A stretch of DNA of 64,000 nt. Origin: Epiperipatus broadwayi (lineage: Eukaryota > Onychophora > Udeonychophora > Euonychophora > Peripatidae). This document shows positions 25,181 to 36,663 of the stretch, piece after piece. Position 1 is the first letter of the stretch, and the number at the start of each line of letters is the position of its first letter. The stretch lies in assembly GCA_028023455.1 (NCBI GenBank), contig JAQFVV010000185.1:2309239-2373238 (forward strand), in the 5' to 3' direction. The translations under genes and the position numbers were made by a program. Below the pieces are notes generated by a model. That model saw only the letters and a list, made by a program, of their open reading frames with translations. It had not been told where the DNA came from and did not search any database.

Positions 25181-26004
25181 CCACATTATTTCTTTTTGTC
25201 ATCATCAGGGGGAAAATGTAGAATACAGGATAGATCCCTGGGATATAATCTGGATGTTAAATGGAGGGATTGGTGTTACTAGCAACAAATGTGGTCAAGA
25301 TCTCCATCACCACAGCACAGATAGCATTATTAGTTGGATTTAGATTGCCTATACCCTGAAGTCTGCATATCTCCACATCAGAAAAAAAAATCTTGGATAT
25401 ATAAAATAATAATATGTATTTATGTGTCTGTTCAAAACATGAGGGGATATGTAGATTTAATAATGACCTTTTTTATAAAAAAAAAACAATAAAGATGATT
25501 TCAATTCACAAATTACAGCAATTTATTAAAAATAACATATTTTTTGTTGCTAGTGATGTAGACATGGGCTATGTTTCAGTAGAGGTGTTGGATGTAATGT
25601 AGTTGTCATTGGTTATTGGAGCATAAAGGTCAGACTACATGGGGAGTTTATTATTTCTCTATTACATGCACATGTAAGTGTAGGTTTATTTTCAGGGTGA
25701 CCCATAAGTCTCAAAAGAGCAGGGTATGATAAAACACTGATGGCAAGAACCATGTACCAGGGGTCACAAGCCTATAAGGCTCTTGACAATCAAATGAGCA
25801 GGGCTTATATTATGTAAAAAACTTGGTTTTCAACAATTCTTTCTCAGTGGTTGTATGGATTACAGTGTGCAAAGGGGAATCATTCTTCCATTGTCTGGCT
25901 GCATAGTATACCTGTGACCTCTGATGAAATATTCTGTACATCATTATTTTGGAGTCAATATGTATATTTTCCATAATTTATGAATGAATAAATATGCAGA
26001 ATTG
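25181..26004. other. Unassigned stretch, somewhat less AT-rich
   Basis: 25200-25380 and 25680-25830 have normal complexity. I see no convincing frame, tRNA-like box or match to another repeat here. Confidence 0.45.
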
Positions 26005-26258
26005 TCATGGCTAGTAAGTCCATTACATATGGGCAACATAATGCAACAGTTTTATATAAAGGATATAAATTATTATCACTAATAAGTCCATTAAATATGC
26101 CTAGTATAATATAACAGTTATAAATGAAATATCCAGAAATGTCACAATCGGGAAATCTATTACATATGGTTAGCATAATGTAACAGTTTTATGTAAATTA
26201 TCATTACTAGTAAGCCCATTAAATATGGCCAACATATCTTGCCAGTTATAAATAAAAG
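26005..26258 (+). repeat. Degenerate tandem repeat, four units of about 60-70 bp
   Basis: Units start near 26006, 26075, 26142 and 26200. Each contains a version of AAGTCCATTAAATATG, then CAACATAAT, then AACAGTT(TT)ATA. Confidence 0.8.
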
Positions 26259-26655
26259 AATTTATTTTGAAAGGTTTTTTTAGAATGGTAAATTAAGAAT
26301 AAAATTGGCTAGAATTATTGCAATTTTGACTTTTTTTTTCTCAATTGAGAAGATATTGTACCATTATTTTGGTACAATATATTTAGTATTCTACCATGAA
26401 AAGGTTGCTGAAAGAAAAGTGTATTTAACAAAAAGAAAAAATGTACAATATAAAAATGGAATTTTTTTTGTTTAATAAACAGAATATATTATTTTATTGT
26501 AACTACTCTGATAATTAAAGAAAGAAAATGTACATGTAGATTTTCTAATATGTAGATTTTCTAATATAAGGAAAAGTGTAATTGATGATAATTAAAGTGG
26601 GATAGAAGGTGTGATATTTCTTTCCTCCCTAATTAAATATGACCAATTGAAATGT

Positions 26656-26912
26656 CTATCACCCATATGAATTTAGTATATATATATATATATATATAAA
26701 TTCATATGGGTGATAGATCTGTGATCATATATATATATATATATGATCACAGATGGAGATCTACCAATAGCTCACTCAAGCTGTCATAAATGCTGAGAGA
26801 GAATCGAAAATAAATTATCTCTTTCAAATTGTCCCCACCTTTAAACCATGGCTTCATGCTAATTGGCAATCGTCAGCTTGAGTGAACTATTGGTAGGGCT
26901 CCATCTGTGATT
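26656..26912. mobile_element. Nested fold-back (MITE-like) elements
   Basis: Three inverted repeats sit together. First, CTATCACCCATATGAATTTA (26656-26675) pairs with 26697-26716 around a TA run. Second, ATCTGTGATCAT (26717-26728) pairs with 26743-26754. Third, ATCACAGATGGAG followed by CTACCAATAG and TCACTCAAGCTG (26746-26783) is an imperfect terminal inverted repeat with 26874-26912, enclosing about 90 bp. The outer flanks are TA-rich, fitting a TA-targeting DNA transposon derivative. No transposase is present. Confidence 0.85.
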
Positions 26913-26969
26913 ATAAAATACAAGCTATAGGCAAGTTAAAAAAAAATAAATTTTAACTTGTTCTTGTTT

Positions 26970-26972
<3 letters not shown>

Positions 26973-27057
<85 letters not shown>
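26973..27057. repeat. (TA)n microsatellite
   Basis: An uninterrupted TA run just downstream of the fold-back elements. Confidence 0.97.
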
Positions 27058-27058
<1 letters not shown>

Positions 27059-28318
27059 TAAATATAGAGATTTCCAATTAAACATAGTTTAATTTTTGTA
27101 ATATACATTCATTTTGCCTGATGAAATTATGTTAGTTCCCAGCCAGAAGTGATTGTTATATTAAAGATAATATAAATCTACACATTTAAGTTATGATTAA
27201 TATAGTAAATTAATTGTAATGAAGATAAGGTTTGCAGGGTAGTAAATTTCTAAAGAAATAAATAAAGAAAAAGTGTGAATTGCATGATGGAATCAGACCA
27301 ATGATATAAAAAGGTTTGTCCTGAGAAATTTGATTCATTCCTTCCCTGAATCTTTTTATTAATCATGATTTCAGCAAATTATAGTGCTGTATTCTTCACT
27401 GAGCAACAGATCATAGGCAAAAATTTAGAAAGCTATATAAAAATGTTGTGCCGCATGTTCATTTTTTTCCTTCAGTGATAATTTAAGCAAAAATGCATTA
27501 CTAAACAGATATTAATAGCAGATGATTTTTTCCTAGCCTAAAATTGAAAGAATACCTATAAAATACTAGGAACCATGCCTATAAAATACTAGGAACCTAT
27601 CCAGTTAACAAGAAACACAATACTGCAACCAGACATAATGCTTCTCATAGTTCATAGAAATAAAAAAAAACCAAGGACATGTTATCCATCTATTAGACCA
27701 ATTATTAAAATCCATTCAAAGAAATAATAGGTAAGATTGATGAGAGCTCTACACCTAACTTAAATATTTATCTAAACTAATAATATAGACTTTTAATGAA
27801 CTTAACGGTCAGATAAACTAAATTTGTTATTGCTAACAGAAGACTGAAATAAATTTGTAATTGAGAATGTGTGTTATATACGTATTCTATGTAATGTTAT
27901 ATCTACCTTTATGTTAATATTTAATAACATTTAGTAGGATAGTATCAGTAAATAATTGTATATTATAGTGTATACTTGCTTGTGTATTAAATCAATTTGT
28001 AATTTAAATTTGGCAATTTTCCTTATTTAAATGCCTTTATGTAAGAATGCTAATACATGTAACTAATTTACTCAATCTTCATAAATTGAAATTTGATAAT
28101 AAAAATACAGTAATTATAAAGAAGAGAGGAAAATTATGTATTTATTAATTTTCTTTATGACAGTGTATTTAGCTAATATGGTCCACTGAACACTGGTGCC
28201 TGAAACAAATAAATAAAAACCACAACAAGTGACAATTTTCTTTTGTATCATATCATATATTGTTACTCAGGATTTGATTGATCAGAAAATATAATAGCAG
28301 AACGTTTTTGATGATAAT
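27058..28318. other. Gene-free stretch upstream of the Penelope-like element
   Basis: Contains a 25-bp tandem duplication (CCTATAAAATACTAGGAACC twice, 27555-27601). Any 5' part of the Penelope-like element here is not recognizable. Confidence 0.5.
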
Positions 28319-30110
28319 ATGAATTTACATGATTGTAGTAATATTATTAAGGACATTTCTAAATATAAAATAAAAACTAATAAATATGATCAGTCATGGA
28401 ATTATGCTATTTCTGAATTTAAAAATCTTCTTGGAACTGAACGAAATATATGTTTGAAAGAAGACAAAGGTTTACGAATGTGTTTTATTAAAAAAGATGC
28501 ATATAATGATAAAACTGAAACACAAATGAGTAAATTGAGATTTGATATTATTGATAGTTATAACATGGAGAGGCAATGTGTGAAATTTATAAATAGTATT
28601 TTGAAGAAGGCTAAAAGTCATTTTATGGATAGCTGTACATACTATGATATATATCCATCTACATCTAGATGCCCAAGAATATTTGCTAATATTAAACTTC
28701 AAAAAGTAAGAAATCCTCTTAGATTGATGATTGATTCTGGTGGATCATTTATATATAAAACAGCCAAATGTATTGGTAAATTGATATGTTGGGTTTTGGA
28801 AGATATACAATTGCATCTTCTTATGAATTTGTTGATAGAAGTAAAAATATAAAAATAAATGATAATGATTTGTTAGTTTCATTGGATGTAATGGAATTAT
28901 ATGGATTAATTGATCATCTTGAATCTATAAATTTAATTGAAATTGAACTAATTAATTAATATGTCTGTAAATAAACATTTAATAAATTTTATTATTCAAT
29001 CACTAAAATTTATAAGTGATAATATTATTGCAATATATAATGATAGGTTTTATAAAATGGGTAAAGGATGGCCAATGGGATTACCTATGGTAGCACTAAT
29101 TTATAATTATACATTGTTGAAATATGAAGATATTATATTTAATTCTTATAATTTTGAAAATATTAAAATTTATACTAAATATGTTGATGATGTTTTTGTT
29201 TGTGGTCCTAAAGACATTATTGATGTTCTTTTATATAATCTGAATAATTTAAACATTTTAAAATGTACTATTGATAATAAACAAAATGGAAAAATAAAAT
29301 TGTTGGATTTACAAATATATTAAGATGCTACTGATTTAAATTATAAATTAATTTTTAAACCTATTGGAGAATGAGGATATATTGATTTTAAATCATGTGT
29401 TACAATCATATATAAAATGGCAATGTCTGAAATCGTTTTTGCATCGCAATGATAAATTATGTAAATGTAAGAGTGATAAAATTTTAAATATTGAACTCTT
29501 TGCTAATGACCTTTTAAAGGTTGGTTATGATAAAAACCAAATCTTGCATACAGTAAATTCATTTAATAATAAGGAGAGAGTTTACAGTGTTACCTTAGAT
29601 AATAAAAAAATGGATATCTATGCCATTTATAAATAACATGCAATCTAAATTAATTAAAAATATATTTAAAGAAAAGTATAATATTTCATTTTATGTTCCT
29701 CTGAATGTTAATCGATTGATTAATAATTCTAAGAGTATAATTCCTACATTACAAAGAAGTAATATAATTTATCAGATTTCATGTGGATGTCAGAAATTAT
29801 ATATCAGTGAATCGAGATGTTCTGTGGAAAAAAGATTGAAGGAGCCTCAATTATTATATAATCGAATTAAAAATAATGTAAATAGTCAATTTAATACAGC
29901 TTCAGTATTCTTTGACCATAAAACAACTTGTAATTATAGATTTACATTTAATAGTAATGAATAAAAATATTAATGGAAGAAAGAAATAAAAAAGAGGAAA
30001 ATTAAAAAGGCAATTTTGATTGATAAATATAAGGATGATGTTATTAATAGGCAAGTTGCAAATATGGCCATACACAGCTTATGGAAATATAGGTAACATT
30101 AAGTTTAAAA
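28319..30110 (+). pseudogene. Penelope-like retroelement: reverse transcriptase plus GIY-YIG endonuclease, frameshifted
   Basis: Four frame segments follow one another. 28319-28852 (frame 2) has ICLKEDKG, like the conserved ...ADKG motif, and PRIFANIKLQKVRNPLRLMI, the PR-x-Y-x-x-PKIHK...NPLRPI region. 28816-28950 (frame 1) has LLVSLDVMELYGLI, the LVSFDVxSLFTNIP motif A. 28961-29323 (frame 2) has GWPMGLPMVALI (motif B) and YTKYVDDVFV, the catalytic YxDD motif C. 29364-29636 (frame 3) is the thumb-like linker. 29620-29964 (frame 1) has IIYQISCGCQKLYISES, the GIY...YIG nuclease motif with Ser in place of Gly, then SVEKRLKE. Coding similarity continues to about 30110 (AIHSLWKYR). At least four frameshifts and in-frame stops make it inactive. 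RT plus GIY-YIG is diagnostic of Penelope-like elements. Confidence 0.88.
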
Positions 30111-30189
30111 AAATTGAAATTTAGTTAAAGTTGACGAGGATTACCATGTAATTGAAAGTGCTACAAAAGAATTTAAACTATAATATTGG

Positions 30190-31319
30190 ATTTACTGTTA
30201 CTTTTTTTTTATATATAATATTTTTATAATGGGTATTGTATTATATATATATATCCATTTTTGAATAATGGATGCTAATCTTATCACACATTTTTCAAAC
30301 AGATAGTTGAAGGCAAATTGTCTCATAGAAATGTATAAAATTTTAACAAGTATTCAAGGTAAATTTTCTCTTCATAATGCATACCTCTTTTCCAAGTATT
30401 TTATTGCATTTTTAATGCATTTTATTTTAAGCTTCCTGGATGATAGGGAAATGTCATTAATAGATTAAACATCACTTATAGTTATTGTGCTTATCTGCTC
30501 AAAAATTAAACTTAACATATTCTGATGTATATACCTAGATAAAAATACAAATGACAAATAATTTATATCTCCTAATTAAAATATATACAGATTTTTTAAA
30601 AAATAATTGAGAGCAGTTAGCTGTTGTCAAAAAATCAATTTTTTTTAAATAAATAAATATTCTTAAGTTTCAGTTACTCATTATTAATACAGAATATTTT
30701 TTACTATTACTCCATTCTCCTTATCACAAGATCGTTCTTTTTTAAATCTTCTCCATAAAAAGAAATTTGAAATAACAATTAACTGAGATAAAGGGCACTA
30801 ATTGACAATAGTTAGAGTAAACTGATATGCATTAGGAGAAGACAAGTTGGAAAAAATACGTATCATCAGAAGTTTTATAATAGTAGTTCATCTGAAAAAA
30901 TAAACTTCAAATATTAATTAAAGTGCTGATATATTTTTAAAGAAATCGTTTTACTAACATACAATATTCAATTAAGATTGATATACAAGCTAGATAAAAG
31001 TAAAACATATCTGGCTTGAAATTTAAATCAAAATTGTAATTATTATTACTATATAAAAAAAACTATATGTTTCAATAATAAAAAAAAAATTAGTAATATA
31101 ACTTATATTTTAGACTTGCCAACATAAGCATAGTAATTAATAAATATTACATAACTATGACAATCATATTTTTAGAATCTTGCCAAAAATTAGCTTGATA
31201 ATGTAATAGTAATAAAAATGGCTGTTAAATGGCTATACTGCATCACTATATTTTTTATTAAAAAATATCAATAACTAAAAACAAGTTTGGGAGTTTCTTT
31301 ATCACTGCCCCCTAGTATC
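30190..31319. other. Gene-free stretch
   Basis: No coding or structured repeat is recognized downstream of the Penelope-like element. Confidence 0.5.
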
Positions 31320-31389
31320 CATTATGCTCATATTTAGTGTTCATGCTTACTTAGTTAACCTTGTAGTAACTGAAATACAGGCTAATTAT

Positions 31390-31615
31390 ATATCTGTATC
31401 AATATATGTAATATATAGGGTATATGAGCACAGACTTTCACACGACCCATCACTCACCACTCTATCTCATATCACTGATATTCTTGAACACATATATGTC
31501 GAAAAGATAAATAATCACCTATATACGTATTTCATGCTAAACCAACAACCATCAGTTGGTCCAGATTATCATCTCTATTCGGCACTAATATTGAACCTAC
31601 GTAAATTATATAATC
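31390..31615. repeat. SINE-like dispersed repeat, copy 2
   Basis: Closely matches 63400-63580: TTCACACGACCC, CTATCTCATA, then TACGTATTTCATGCTAAACC and TTGGTCCAGATTA occur in the same order and spacing. The 114-residue open frame that crosses it (31324-31668) is a by-product; the other copies do not keep it open. Confidence 0.8.
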
Positions 31616-31679
31616 AAAGACAAGAAGTATTACAAATTAATTTATATATACACGAGCACGTAAACTAATATTTTTAATT

Positions 31680-32490
31680 ATTGTAAAAATTTCTGGAATA
31701 AATATAAACAGGTTAAGTCTTAAAGAGAGAAAGGGAGAAAGAAATAAATAATATAGGTTTTAATTATAGCATAATATGACTTGTATTTACTTTCAATGCC
31801 TCTTTTAAAAACTATATATTGATTAGCCAGTGCTCTCAGCATTTATTTTTTAATTATTTTAATTTATTTGCTAAAAGTTTTATTTACTTAATGTATAGAT
31901 TTTTTTTTCCATTAAAAAAATAAAATCGCTTTAGCTTTTAAATTTTTTTTAAATGTTTACAAACATTGTATACTCAGAAACTACGCACTCATAATTATAT
32001 ATTGTAACAGACAATATTATTATAAAAATTAACTGTTAATAATTAAATAAAATAGTTTTGCTGAAGCCCAGTTGAGTGACCAAAATGTAATGGAGCAAAT
32101 CCTCATAAATTTATCTTTTCTTTTTTTTTTAATTTATAGTACTCGATCTTCATTTGTGCGCAGACAAAAATATTAATAGAATATAATTCAGGTAGCATGA
32201 TTTTGATAGTCCAATAATTTGGTAATCAAAATATAACTGAAAATATTATTATTATAAGTTACTATTGTAAATTGCCTAATACATTGGCCAGAAATATATT
32301 TGTCCACAGCAAGCAAATGATTTTATTTATGCCTTATATTATGCAATCAAAAAATGTCAGAAATTTAAAAAAGGTCTTATTCCTTATTGTACAATATTAT
32401 TATTAACCACACATTGGATTACCCCAAAATATAATGGATAATAATTTAAAAAGAAAATTAAACGTAATTATGTATATTCTTTTCATATGT
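31680..32490. other. Gene-free stretch with three relatives of the CCAAATGTAATGGA motif
   Basis: CCAAAATGTAATGGA at 32080-32094, TCAAAATATAACTGA near 32226 and CCAAAATATAATGGA at 32424-32438 repeat the motif of the 10.4-10.8 kb array. Nothing else is recognized. Confidence 0.6.
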
Positions 32491-32585
32491 CATAGCATCG
32501 GCCAAGAGGCGACCCGCAACAACCGTCTGCAACCAACTACTTGCTTGCAAGGCGGCTACGCTGACCTCTCGGCTAACAATGCTTG
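32490..32585 (-). repeat. tRNA-derived SINE head (fragment)
   Basis: This is a small GC-rich island in very AT-rich DNA. On the minus strand TAGCCGAGAGG (32575-32565) fits a Pol III A box (TRGCNNAGYNGG), followed by CAGCGTAGCCGCC. GTTGCGGGTCGCCTC (32520-32506) sits where a B box would be but has lost GTTCGA. The ends are complementary (GCATCGGCCAAGAGG with CCTCTCGGCTAACAATGC), so the piece can also fold on itself. It is probably a decayed tRNA-derived SINE head. Confidence 0.45.
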
Positions 32586-32692
32586 ACTAATTCTGTATAT
32601 TTATATCTAAATTTATAAGTTATCTCAAGTAACTGCTTTTAATAACATAAATCCAATATAAGACTATAACTTTGTTATAATATTTTGCCTGA

Positions 32693-32695
<3 letters not shown>

Positions 32696-32782
<87 letters not shown>
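32696..32782. repeat. (TA)n microsatellite
   Basis: A TA run with one C interruption, abutting the left end of the inverted-repeat element at 32799. Confidence 0.97.
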
Positions 32783-32784
<2 letters not shown>

Positions 32785-32798
32785 AAATTACTAAATGT

Positions 32799-33330
32799 GA
32801 TATGTTGAACTATTTCAATTATCTATAAGTGAATGTTGAATGTACAGAAAATTTTACACTTTATTTAAACTTTCAAATACAAACAACTTGTTAGTAATAA
32901 CACACCATTAGGCAAAAAAAAATGAAGGATTCAGGAGGATTTAAACCAACCTTCATATATAAATATATCAATTTTCTACTATCTGTTGCCTTTGACAGAA
33001 TAACTCAGTTCGTTAGAGAGTTTGCCTTACATTCAATATTCAAGAATCTAAAGCTGCAGGTTCAATTTTTATGTGAATACTGTCACTGTGCATATCAGGC
33101 CAGCAACATCTGAAGATGAATGGAGAATAAAACTATTCAAAATGTTGGTAATTACTAATCTGTGTTATCTATTTGTGTGCTATTAATAACAAGTTGTTTG
33201 TATTTGAAAGTTTAAATAAAGTTTAAATTTATCTGTATATTCAGCATTCACTCATAAATGATGGAAATAGTCTAACATATCATCTCTAATAATATACCAT
33301 CATCACAAACTTTCAGACAAATACTAAAAT
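32799..33330 (+). mobile_element. Long-TIR element with a tRNA-like core, copy 1
   Basis: Imperfect inverted repeats of about 107 bp (32799-32905 and 33175-33281) run from GATATGTTGAACTATTTC to AGTAATAACACAC. The core has TAACTCAGTTCGTTAGAGAG (33001-33020), a good tRNA A-box/D-arm match, and GGTTCAATTTT (33059-33069), a decayed B box, at normal spacing. The right flank ATCATCACAAACTTTCAGAC (from about 33300) also recurs in copies near 48.37 and 56.07 kb, so the element extends past the inverted repeat. No protein is encoded. It may be a SINE captured in a fold-back element, or a family built that way. Confidence 0.75.
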
Positions 33331-33597
33331 TGCTAAAGGTTCATACATTTATAAGATATCAATGAATGAATAAATTAATAAATATTTAATTTATTAAGTA
33401 TGTAATATAAGAATTAGTATCTGTATCTTAATAAATATGTATGTAACTTGAGGAATAGGTGATCAATCACTCAACAATAGATAAATTGAGGAATAAGTAA
33501 AATCAATATTTTATAATAAAAAAAATCAAATGATGCACTTATATATATATATATATATATAATCCCAATTTTCTCTGTTGTCTGACTGGTGATAGTA

Positions 33598-33662
33598 TGA
33601 ATGTTTTTTCATAAGGCTGTCATATGATCCATGTGAATGTTTTTCTGCAAGGCTGTCATATG
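33598..33662 (+). repeat. Two-copy tandem repeat, about 35 bp
   Basis: TGAATGTTTTTTCATAAGG with CTGTCATATG is repeated as GTGAATGTTTTTCTGCAAGG with CTGTCATATG. Confidence 0.85.
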
Positions 33663-33718
33663 TCAAATTCACAATCAATTAAAAATATTACTTTTATGTG
33701 AAAGAAATAACTACCATT

Positions 33719-34104
33719 AATGAAAAATGTTTAGAAAAAAAAAAGCAGTACATGTGCTTTAAACTACAGTGGTATAGTATTTAAACCATGAAGAAAATAT
33801 GATTATAGTATATAAATCCATGTCTAAAATGGACTACTTAGTGATGGAAAAGAATAAATGCTATAATAATGTATTTACATTTAGTTTTGGTTAGTGCATT
33901 AAAATTTTAGAAATTCCACTATTAATAAAAAACACTTGAAAAAATCCAGTAGATATGCTTTTAACTACAGAGGCATAGGATTAAAAGCATGAAAAAAATA
34001 TGATTACAATACATAAATTCATGTTTAAAATGAGATATTTAGTGAGGGAAAAAATAGATGCTATAGTATCATATTTACTTTTAGTTTTGGTTAGCATATA
34101 ACTA
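33719..34104 (+). repeat. Tandem duplication, about 200-bp units
   Basis: Unit 1 (33719-33899) and unit 2 (33925-34104) share, in order, ATGCTTT(A)AACTACAG, CATGAA(G/A)AAAATATGATTA, TTTAGTTTTGGTTAG and the bases between. The units are diverged but clearly collinear. Confidence 0.85.
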
Positions 34105-35710
34105 AGGTTGAAACCAAGGTCTTTTCAGGCTAGCTACATATAACATTAAAATCTTTTGTTTAATTTAAATTAAGTCTTTAAAAAATTGTTGAAGCAACCA
34201 ATTAAAAAACACAATCTATTTAGGCCAGGTACATCTAGCTAATAATAATATACAAATTTATTTATCTCATAACATAAAGAAAATTATATTAATTATCATA
34301 AATTCCACAAATTTACTACATTATGTTTTGAATCTATTGCAATTTCTAAAATTTCTATCTGCATTTAAATAATATCTTAATATATATTTCTACAATCACA
34401 GAAATTGGTTAGTACATACCATCTTTCACACTAACATTCAGATGTAAATATATCATAATTGAAAGTGTTTTTAATTATATATCTCTTTAGAAAAAAAATA
34501 TATTTTCTATAAAATTAAGTATATATGTTCCAAAAAATTAAATGCATCCTTTAGATTATTTTATTAAACTTATCTATATTAATTAATTTATGTCTTAATT
34601 AATTGATCTAACTATTAACTTCATATTGAATAATATTAATAAGTAAAAATTATGCTATTATTTTAAATTTTGAAAGAGAAAACATTTCTAATAAATATGT
34701 TGTTTTGTTTTTTTTTTAATTTTAAAAAAAGGTTAATGATAATTGGTCAGTTCAGTCAGCATCTTTTGGCATTTTTTATTTACAGTTACATTCTCTTTTA
34801 TGTCCTCTAATTAGAGTTCCAATGATAATAATGATGATGATTTTTCCATGTACATTATCACTAGATGGTATCAAGCTATTTTCAACTTCATTAGGTTCTT
34901 TCTTTTCATATACATTTCCATATATAGATGGCTTTAAATCACTTAGAATAGTACTAACACGTGTTAAAGATATGATTTATTTATTTATCTTTTTATTTGT
35001 TATCCATTCCATTCATGGTATTGCAGATATTAATTAAGAAGAACCCATGTCCTTCCATTGCAAAATTTAGTTATAAATCATAATGAATTGTTCAACAATT
35101 TTATAAAATATCAAGTTATTCATGTAAAAAAATATATTGTTCTCACCAAAGTAAAAAAAAAAAGAAAGAAAGTTCTGTATCATTATTTAACAATAACATA
35201 TTCTTTTGTTTTATAAAAATTTGCATGAGATTTTTTTATATGCAATAAAATGAAGTTTATTGTTCAATACAATAAAACAATCATTTTAAATTCTAACTAA
35301 ATCCAAATAAAATATTTCTTTTGAAATTAAGATGCACATATTTTTAAGCACTATTTTATTAATATTTTATTACACTTACATTCATACTGAATTTGAACCT
35401 ATTTTTACCTAATTTATATATAGTAATTATTTTAACTATTTTAATATTAATTATATTAAACTTTATATAAACAAATAATTTCTTATAGTTTTCTTTATTT
35501 GAAATTTAATATTATGCATGGACATGTGATGTATTTCATCTCATACACACATATTTATAATTGAAATTCATATAACATTACAATTCTAGCCAAAAAACAA
35601 AATTTACTAAAATTCCTTTACAACCATGGTTTCATCTATTAACAAATAGACTTTTTCAAGTGAAATTTATCTAAACATACAACATATATTTATATAGAAA
35701 ACAAAATATC
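34105..35710. other. Gene-free stretch
   Basis: A 71-codon frame at 34822-35037 follows a possible acceptor (TTTACAG near 34787), but shows no family motif and is T-rich hydrophobic, so I do not call it. Confidence 0.5.
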
Positions 35711-35721
35711 CTTCCCATCAT

Positions 35722-36193
35722 TCACTTCATAAACCACTTCCCTTTAACACCAAAGGATGTCTTCATGAGATTGATGGTCCCTGATTCAAAAAAGTTTATT
35801 ATCAATGTTTCTTTTACTTTTCTTTGCAAATCACTTTTTTCATAAAAGATAGCCTCTGCATTGTCAAATAATATTTTATGACCTGCATTCATGAATATAC
35901 AAAGCTGAGTTTTGATATATATTTATAATTCTACTCTTATGAACTTTAATTTGTTCATTAAGACTTAATTTACTCTGACCTATATACATTTTATGACAAC
36001 TGTAAAAAAATCTTATAAACTACTTCAGGAATAGATTTGCAATCAATTGACTTTTTTGAACTATTTACTAATGAATTTAAATTCGGGCCTTTCATCCAGG
36101 CCACTTTTACCTAACCCAATAAAAAAATTATAAATAAATTTATTAATTGACGACTTATATGACAAAGAAATAAACTTTTTATTGTCATTAACA
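35722..36193 (-). pseudogene. Penelope-like element C-terminal fragment (GIY-YIG), minus copy
   Basis: On the minus strand VVYKI (about 36024-36010) is the GIY part. MYIGQSKLSLNEQIKVHKS (near 35986-35930) is the YIG part with the conserved following basic segment and His. NSALYIHE and DNAEAIFYEKS follow. The C terminus reads SFGVKGKWFMK and ends at a stop codon at 35724-35722. Frameshifts separate the islands. It faces a related fragment on the plus strand with about 46 bases between the arms. Confidence 0.8.
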
Positions 36194-36239
36194 TTTAAAA
36201 ATATCTATAAATATATTAATAATAAATATTTCATTGTTA

Positions 36240-36663
36240 GTATGAATAAAAAGTTTATTTCTTTGCCATAAAAATCATCAATTATTAAATAGATTTATAA
36301 GAACAGTTTTTTTATTGGGTTGTATAAAAATGGCCAAGAAGAAAGCCATGAACTTCATTACTAAATAGTTCAAACCTGTCAATTGATTGCAAATATATTA
36401 TTGGAGTAGTTTATAATATTCCTTGCAGTTATCATAAAACATATATAGTTCAGAGTAAATTAAGTCTTAATAAAAGAGTTAAAATTCATAAGAGTAGAGT
36501 TAAAAATAGATATCAAAATTCAGCTTTGTATATTTATGAACTGAATATAGGTCAAAAAATAAAAATTAACAATGCAGAGATTATCTTTTATAAAAAAAAA
36601 AAAAGAGAGAGAGAATTGAAAAGAAGAGTAAAAGAATCTTTGATGTTAAAATTTGTGGAATAA
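36240..36663 (+). pseudogene. Penelope-like element C-terminal fragment (GIY-YIG), plus copy
   Basis: From 36400 to the stop at 36663 the frame stays open for 87 codons without an ATG start. GVVYNIPCSYHKTYIVQ is the GIY-YIG motif (YIG changed to YIV), then LNKRVKIHKS, QNSALYIYE and NNAEIIFYKKK. Upstream (36320-36399) the frame is broken but NFITK and FKPVN are still readable. It is closely related to the minus copy at 35722-36193 and distant from the element at 28.3-30.1 kb. Confidence 0.82.

Noticed and set aside
31324-31668. 114-codon ORF as a gene
   Set aside because: It crosses a dispersed SINE-like repeat whose other two copies do not keep the frame open.
34822-35037. 71-codon ORF after a possible splice acceptor
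   Set aside because: T-rich hydrophobic composition typical of random frames here and no recognizable motif.
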